The translations under genes and the position numbers were made by a program. This document shows, one piece after another, positions 59,701 to 64,000 of a stretch of DNA of 64,000 nt (its first letter is position 1; each line of letters begins with the position of its first letter). Under the pieces are notes generated by a model. It made no database searches and had not been told where the DNA came from. It saw only the letters and a list, made by a program, of their open reading frames with translations. This stretch comes from Nitrospirota bacterium (GTDB lineage: Bacteria; Nitrospirota; Thermodesulfovibrionia; Thermodesulfovibrionales; JdFR-88): NCBI GenBank assembly GCA_021840255.1, contig JAKBYX010000011.1, forward strand, positions 1 through 64,000, given 5' to 3'.

Positions 59701-60254
59701 AAAGGAGCCGGAAAACCAAAATGACGGATGAAAACGATCTGGGCAAGCAGCATGAGGGCGCTGGCGTGGAAGAGGGGTTGATAGAAGAGAGGCCCCCGGA
59801 AGAGGTGATCGCCGCGCATGAAAAGGAGCTGGAGGAAGAAAAGGGCAAGTATCTCCGGCTCTATGCTGAATTTGAGAATTACAAGAAGCTGGCCGCCAGG
59901 GACAAAGAGGAGATAATCAAGCGCGCCGGAGAGGACATTATCACGGAGCTCCTCCCAACGTTTGACAACCTGGAGACCGCCTTGAAGCATGCCACCGGCG
60001 AGCCCACCGGGCTCTCCCAAGGAGTGGAGATGACCTTCAGGGAACTTAAAAGGGTGCTTGAGAAATGGGGGCTGAAACCCATCGATGCCCTCGGAAGGCC
60101 CTTTGACCCCCGGTATCATCACGCCATTTCCCAGGCGGAGCGGGATGATGTGGAAGATAACACGGTTGTGGAAGAATTGCGTACCGGCTACATGCACAAC
60201 AGTAAAGTCCTCAGGGCTTCGCTTGTCGTTGTGTCCACGAAGAAGGAAAAGTAA
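59697..60254 (+). CDS. grpE: Nucleotide exchange factor GrpE
   Basis: Removes ADP from DnaK. 185 residues from the overlapping ATG (ATGA with hrcA), preceded by GGAGG ten bases up; ATG at 59721 is an alternative. Coiled coil (about 35-90; EFENYKKLAARDKEEI) then the beta-domain (FDPRYHHAISQAERDD; TVVEELRTGYM). Normal length. Confidence 0.95.
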   Translation: MKRSRKTKMTDENDLGKQHEGAGVEEGLIEERPPEEVIAAHEKELEEEKGKYLRLYAEFENYKKLAARDKEEIIKRAGEDIITELLPTFDNLETALKHATGEPTGLSQGVEMTFRELKRVLEKWGLKPIDALGRPFDPRYHHAISQAERDDVEDNTVVEELRTGYMHNSKVLRASLVVVSTKKEK

Positions 60255-60344
60255 ATTCAGGCTTTAGGAATTTTTTAATGCGTTTTAATTGAAAAATTTC
60301 AGAAAAGAAAAATCAAAAAAAAATATGAAGGAGGACTTAATAGA

Positions 60345-62279
<1,935 letters not shown>

Positions 62280-62292
62280 AATGAAGTAGACC

Positions 62293-62312
62293 GGGCGCAG
62301 CAAGTAGCGCCC
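62293..62312. repeat. Short inverted repeat GGGCGC..GCGCCC
   Basis: GGGCGC (62293-62298) and GCGCCC (62307-62312), flanked by CTACAAACC. Reading minus, GTAGGGGCGC...GCGCCC is a common dispersed intergenic element. 14 bp after dnaK. Confidence 0.45.
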
Positions 62313-62344
62313 CTACAAACCATAACCGGCCCGTAACTCTTGTA

Positions 62345-62376
62345 AATAAGGCAGGCGCTGTCCTGCCTTATTTTTT
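62345..62376 (+). terminator. Terminator after dnaK
   Basis: AATAAGGCAGG (62345-62355) / CCTGCCTTATT (62362-62372), six-base loop, six-T run. Shows that dnaJ needs its own promoter or read-through. No clear promoter was found in 62377-62544. Confidence 0.88.
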
Positions 62377-62544
62377 ATTTTTTTTAAGGCATGGGGGCAC
62401 GAGCGGTAAAACCAAGATGTTAAAATAAGTTGAAATGGTAAAATAGAAAAAAGAAGGCCCGCGCTTGGCTGAATCGGCTTGGTTTTATTAAAAAAGGTAT
62501 ATAGAAACTTGAAATTACTTGAAGGCAAATAAAATAATATAAAG

Positions 62545-63675
62545 ATGAAAGATTATTACGAAACGCTGGGCGTTGCACGGAACGCCTCCCAGGAAGAGAT
62601 AAAAAAGGCGTTCAGGCAGCTGGCCCTCAAATATCACCCGGACAGGAACAACGGACACAAGGAGTTCGAGGAAAAGTTCAAGGAGATAAACGAGGCGTAC
62701 AGTTGCATTGGCGACCCGGCTAAGAGAAGCGACTACGACATCACCGGCCAATGCGGCACCGGCGGGCCCAATTTCGGAGGGTTCGGAGCAGGCGGTTTCG
62801 GGGCGACTGGTTTTGGTGACATCTTCGAAGACATCTTCGGAGAGTTTTTCGGAGCGGCTTTCGGAGGAGGCGGCGGGGGCAGACGCGGCCCTAGGCCCGA
62901 AAGAGGCCAGGACCTCAGATACGATGTCGACATAGACCTGGAGGAGGCCGCCTCGGGAAGAAAGGTATCCGTAAAGGTGCCACGGAGCGTCAACTGCGGC
63001 GAGTGCCGCGGAACGGGCTCCGCCACCGGCCAGACGGCAACGTGCCCGGAGTGCCACGGGGCCGGTCACATAAGATACCAGCAGGGTTTCTTTTCGGTCA
63101 GCCGCGCCTGCGGAAGATGCCGCGGCGCTGGCAGGATAGTCCAGAAACCCTGTGAAAAATGCCGTGGCACGGGACGCGTGAGAGTGGAAAGGGAGCTTAC
63201 CATAACCATCCCCGCGGGGGTTGAGAACAGCATGAGGTTCAGGGTCTCAGGCGAAGGGGAGACGGGCGCGAACGGCGGCCCTCCCGGAGATCTTTATGTG
63301 GTCGTTAACATCAGGGAGCACCCCCAGTTTACCCGGGACGGCGACGATATAGTGTGCGAGCAGTCCGTGTCCTTTGCCCAGGCGGCGCTTGGGGTGGATC
63401 TGGAGATAAATACCCTCTGGGGACCTGAGAAGCTCCATTTCCCGGCAGGCACGCAGCCGGGACAGGTATTCAGGCTGAAAGGCAAGGGTATGCCCCATCT
63501 GGGCAAAAAATCAAAAGGCGACCACGTTGTGGTTGCAAAGGTGCTTATCCCCCAGAAACTTGACGAAAAACAAAGGGAACTCCTCGAAGAGCTTGCCAGG
63601 CACGCCGGTGAGCCCTTTGCCCCCAAAGGGAGCTTGAAAGATAAACTCCGGGGGATATTCGCGGCCGGCAGTTAA
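62545..63675 (+). CDS. dnaJ: Chaperone DnaJ (Hsp40)
   Basis: 376 residues: J-domain ([25 protein letters not shown], then KYHPDRN with intact HPD), Gly/Phe-rich region ([16 protein letters not shown]), four zinc-finger CxxCxGxG motifs ([32 protein letters not shown]) and C-terminal substrate domains. Type I DnaJ. No clear ribosome site. The other J-like protein in the window (DUF4388 protein) lacks HPD. Confidence 0.96.
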   Translation: MKDYYETLGVARNASQEEIKKAFRQLALKYHPDRNNGHKEFEEKFKEINEAYSCIGDPAKRSDYDITGQCGTGGPNFGGFGAGGFGATGFGDIFEDIFGEFFGAAFGGGGGGRRGPRPERGQDLRYDVDIDLEEAASGRKVSVKVPRSVNCGECRGTGSATGQTATCPECHGAGHIRYQQGFFSVSRACGRCRGAGRIVQKPCEKCRGTGRVRVERELTITIPAGVENSMRFRVSGEGETGANGGPPGDLYVVVNIREHPQFTRDGDDIVCEQSVSFAQAALGVDLEINTLWGPEKLHFPAGTQPGQVFRLKGKGMPHLGKKSKGDHVVVAKVLIPQKLDEKQRELLEELARHAGEPFAPKGSLKDKLRGIFAAGS

Positions 63676-63684
63676 TTTTTAGAA

Positions 63685-64000
63685 ATGCGCCTTTACTGTC
63701 CTGATCTCCCCGATTCAGGGACTGTTGAACTCCATGCGGAGGAATTTAATTACGCAAAAAACGTTCTTCGGGCCAGGCACGGGAATGAGATTTTACTTTT
63801 CGATGCCAAGGGCAAAGAGGCGGTAGGTGTGATCACGCGGCTTGACCGGGGCCGCCTTTGCATCCAGATCAACGAGGTATCCAGAAACAATAAAACGCAA
63901 AAGGAATCGGCGCTCGGCATCCGGCTTCTGCAAGGCATACCGAAGGGGCCAAAGATGGACTTTATCGTCCAGAAGGCAACTGAGCTGGGGGTGTCTGAGA
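63685..64000 (+). CDS. rsmE: 16S rRNA m3U1498 methyltransferase RsmE, 3'-partial
   Basis: Ten bases after dnaJ, absent from the ORF track because the window ends inside it. Translation begins MRLYCPDLPDSGTVELHAEE and reaches LLQGIPKGPKMDFIVQKATELGV, the family signature (usually LPKGDKMDLIVQKATELGV) at the start of the SPOUT domain. The N-terminal PUA-like part (about 75 residues) is complete. Follows dnaJ in many bacteria (dnaJ-rsmE or prmA-rsmE). Confidence 0.9.
   Translation, partial: MRLYCPDLPDSGTVELHAEEFNYAKNVLRARHGNEILLFDAKGKEAVGVITRLDRGRLCIQINEVSRNNKTQKESALGIRLLQGIPKGPKMDFIVQKATELGVSE

Overview
The window reads as chromosomal DNA from a Gram-negative (Tol system, porin, type IV pili), probably anaerobic, sulfur-metabolising bacterium. 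The gene mix (dsrC, dsrMKJ, DsrE/F/H-like proteins, TusA, AmmeMemoRadiSam A, DUF4388 protein, cobalamin genes, CooT) fits Nitrospirota (Thermodesulfovibrionia-like) or a deltaproteobacterial/Desulfobacterota lineage. That placement is inference; no rRNA is present. Coding density is high, with short gaps and many 1-16 bp overlaps. Both edges cut genes: a 5'-partial HNH nuclease and a 3'-partial rsmE.

Layout: 1-0.9 kb, tail of a restriction/repair module (HNH nuclease, Vsr). 0.9-9.4 kb, uvrA, TPR protein, mtnA, polyprenyl synthase, amrA, a DUF4388/J-like/TPR protein and a bactofilin. 9.8-14.4 kb (minus), tolQ-tolR-tolA-tolB-cpoB-moaC, with no pal. 14.6-20.7 kb, a sulfur island: dsrC, an RsbRD-type protein, dsrMKJ and a ferredoxin on plus, converging on a minus operon dsrH-dsrE-dsrF-tusA. 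20.9-26.3 kb, macromolecular-synthesis operon rpsU-yqeY-nif3-dnaG-rpoD and a CAU tRNA. 26.4-32.7 kb, zinc-ribbon protein, RNase H, then cobU-cobC-cobQ/cbiP-cbiB-cobD. 32.9-36.3 kb, DUF3373 porin-like protein, SHOCT lipoprotein-like protein and a small conserved protein. 36.5-43.3 kb, ftsE-ftsX-envC-ctpA, PolB-like exonuclease, cooT, lipM-like gene and a convergently overlapping membrane protein. 43.3-52.1 kb, cyclase, PilZ protein, and pilB-pilT-pilC-pilS-pilR (minus). 52.2-53.9 kb, purB-purS (minus). 54.3-58.3 kb, typA, ornithine-type decarboxylase, speE. 58.6-64 kb, CIRCE-controlled hrcA-grpE-dnaK, then dnaJ and rsmE.

How genes work together: DsrE/F/H-like proteins and TusA can pass sulfane sulfur to DsrC, whose C-terminal arm carries both redox cysteines; DsrMKJ can link the DsrC thiol/disulfide state to the quinone pool and periplasm. 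The decarboxylase and SpeE make spermidine and release methylthioadenosine, which MtnA helps salvage. FtsEX with a catalytically degenerate EnvC should gate septal amidases. PilS-PilR should control pilus genes next to the PilBTC motor.

The most unusual signal is a 90 bp element present twice, exactly 1300 bp apart, each copy directly before the start codon of a cobalamin gene (cobU and cobQ/cbiP). Each can fold into two abutting hairpins, the second burying the Shine-Dalgarno sequence. It does not resemble the known cobalamin riboswitch. It is either an undescribed translational leader or a dispersed palindromic repeat that supplies ribosome binding sites.
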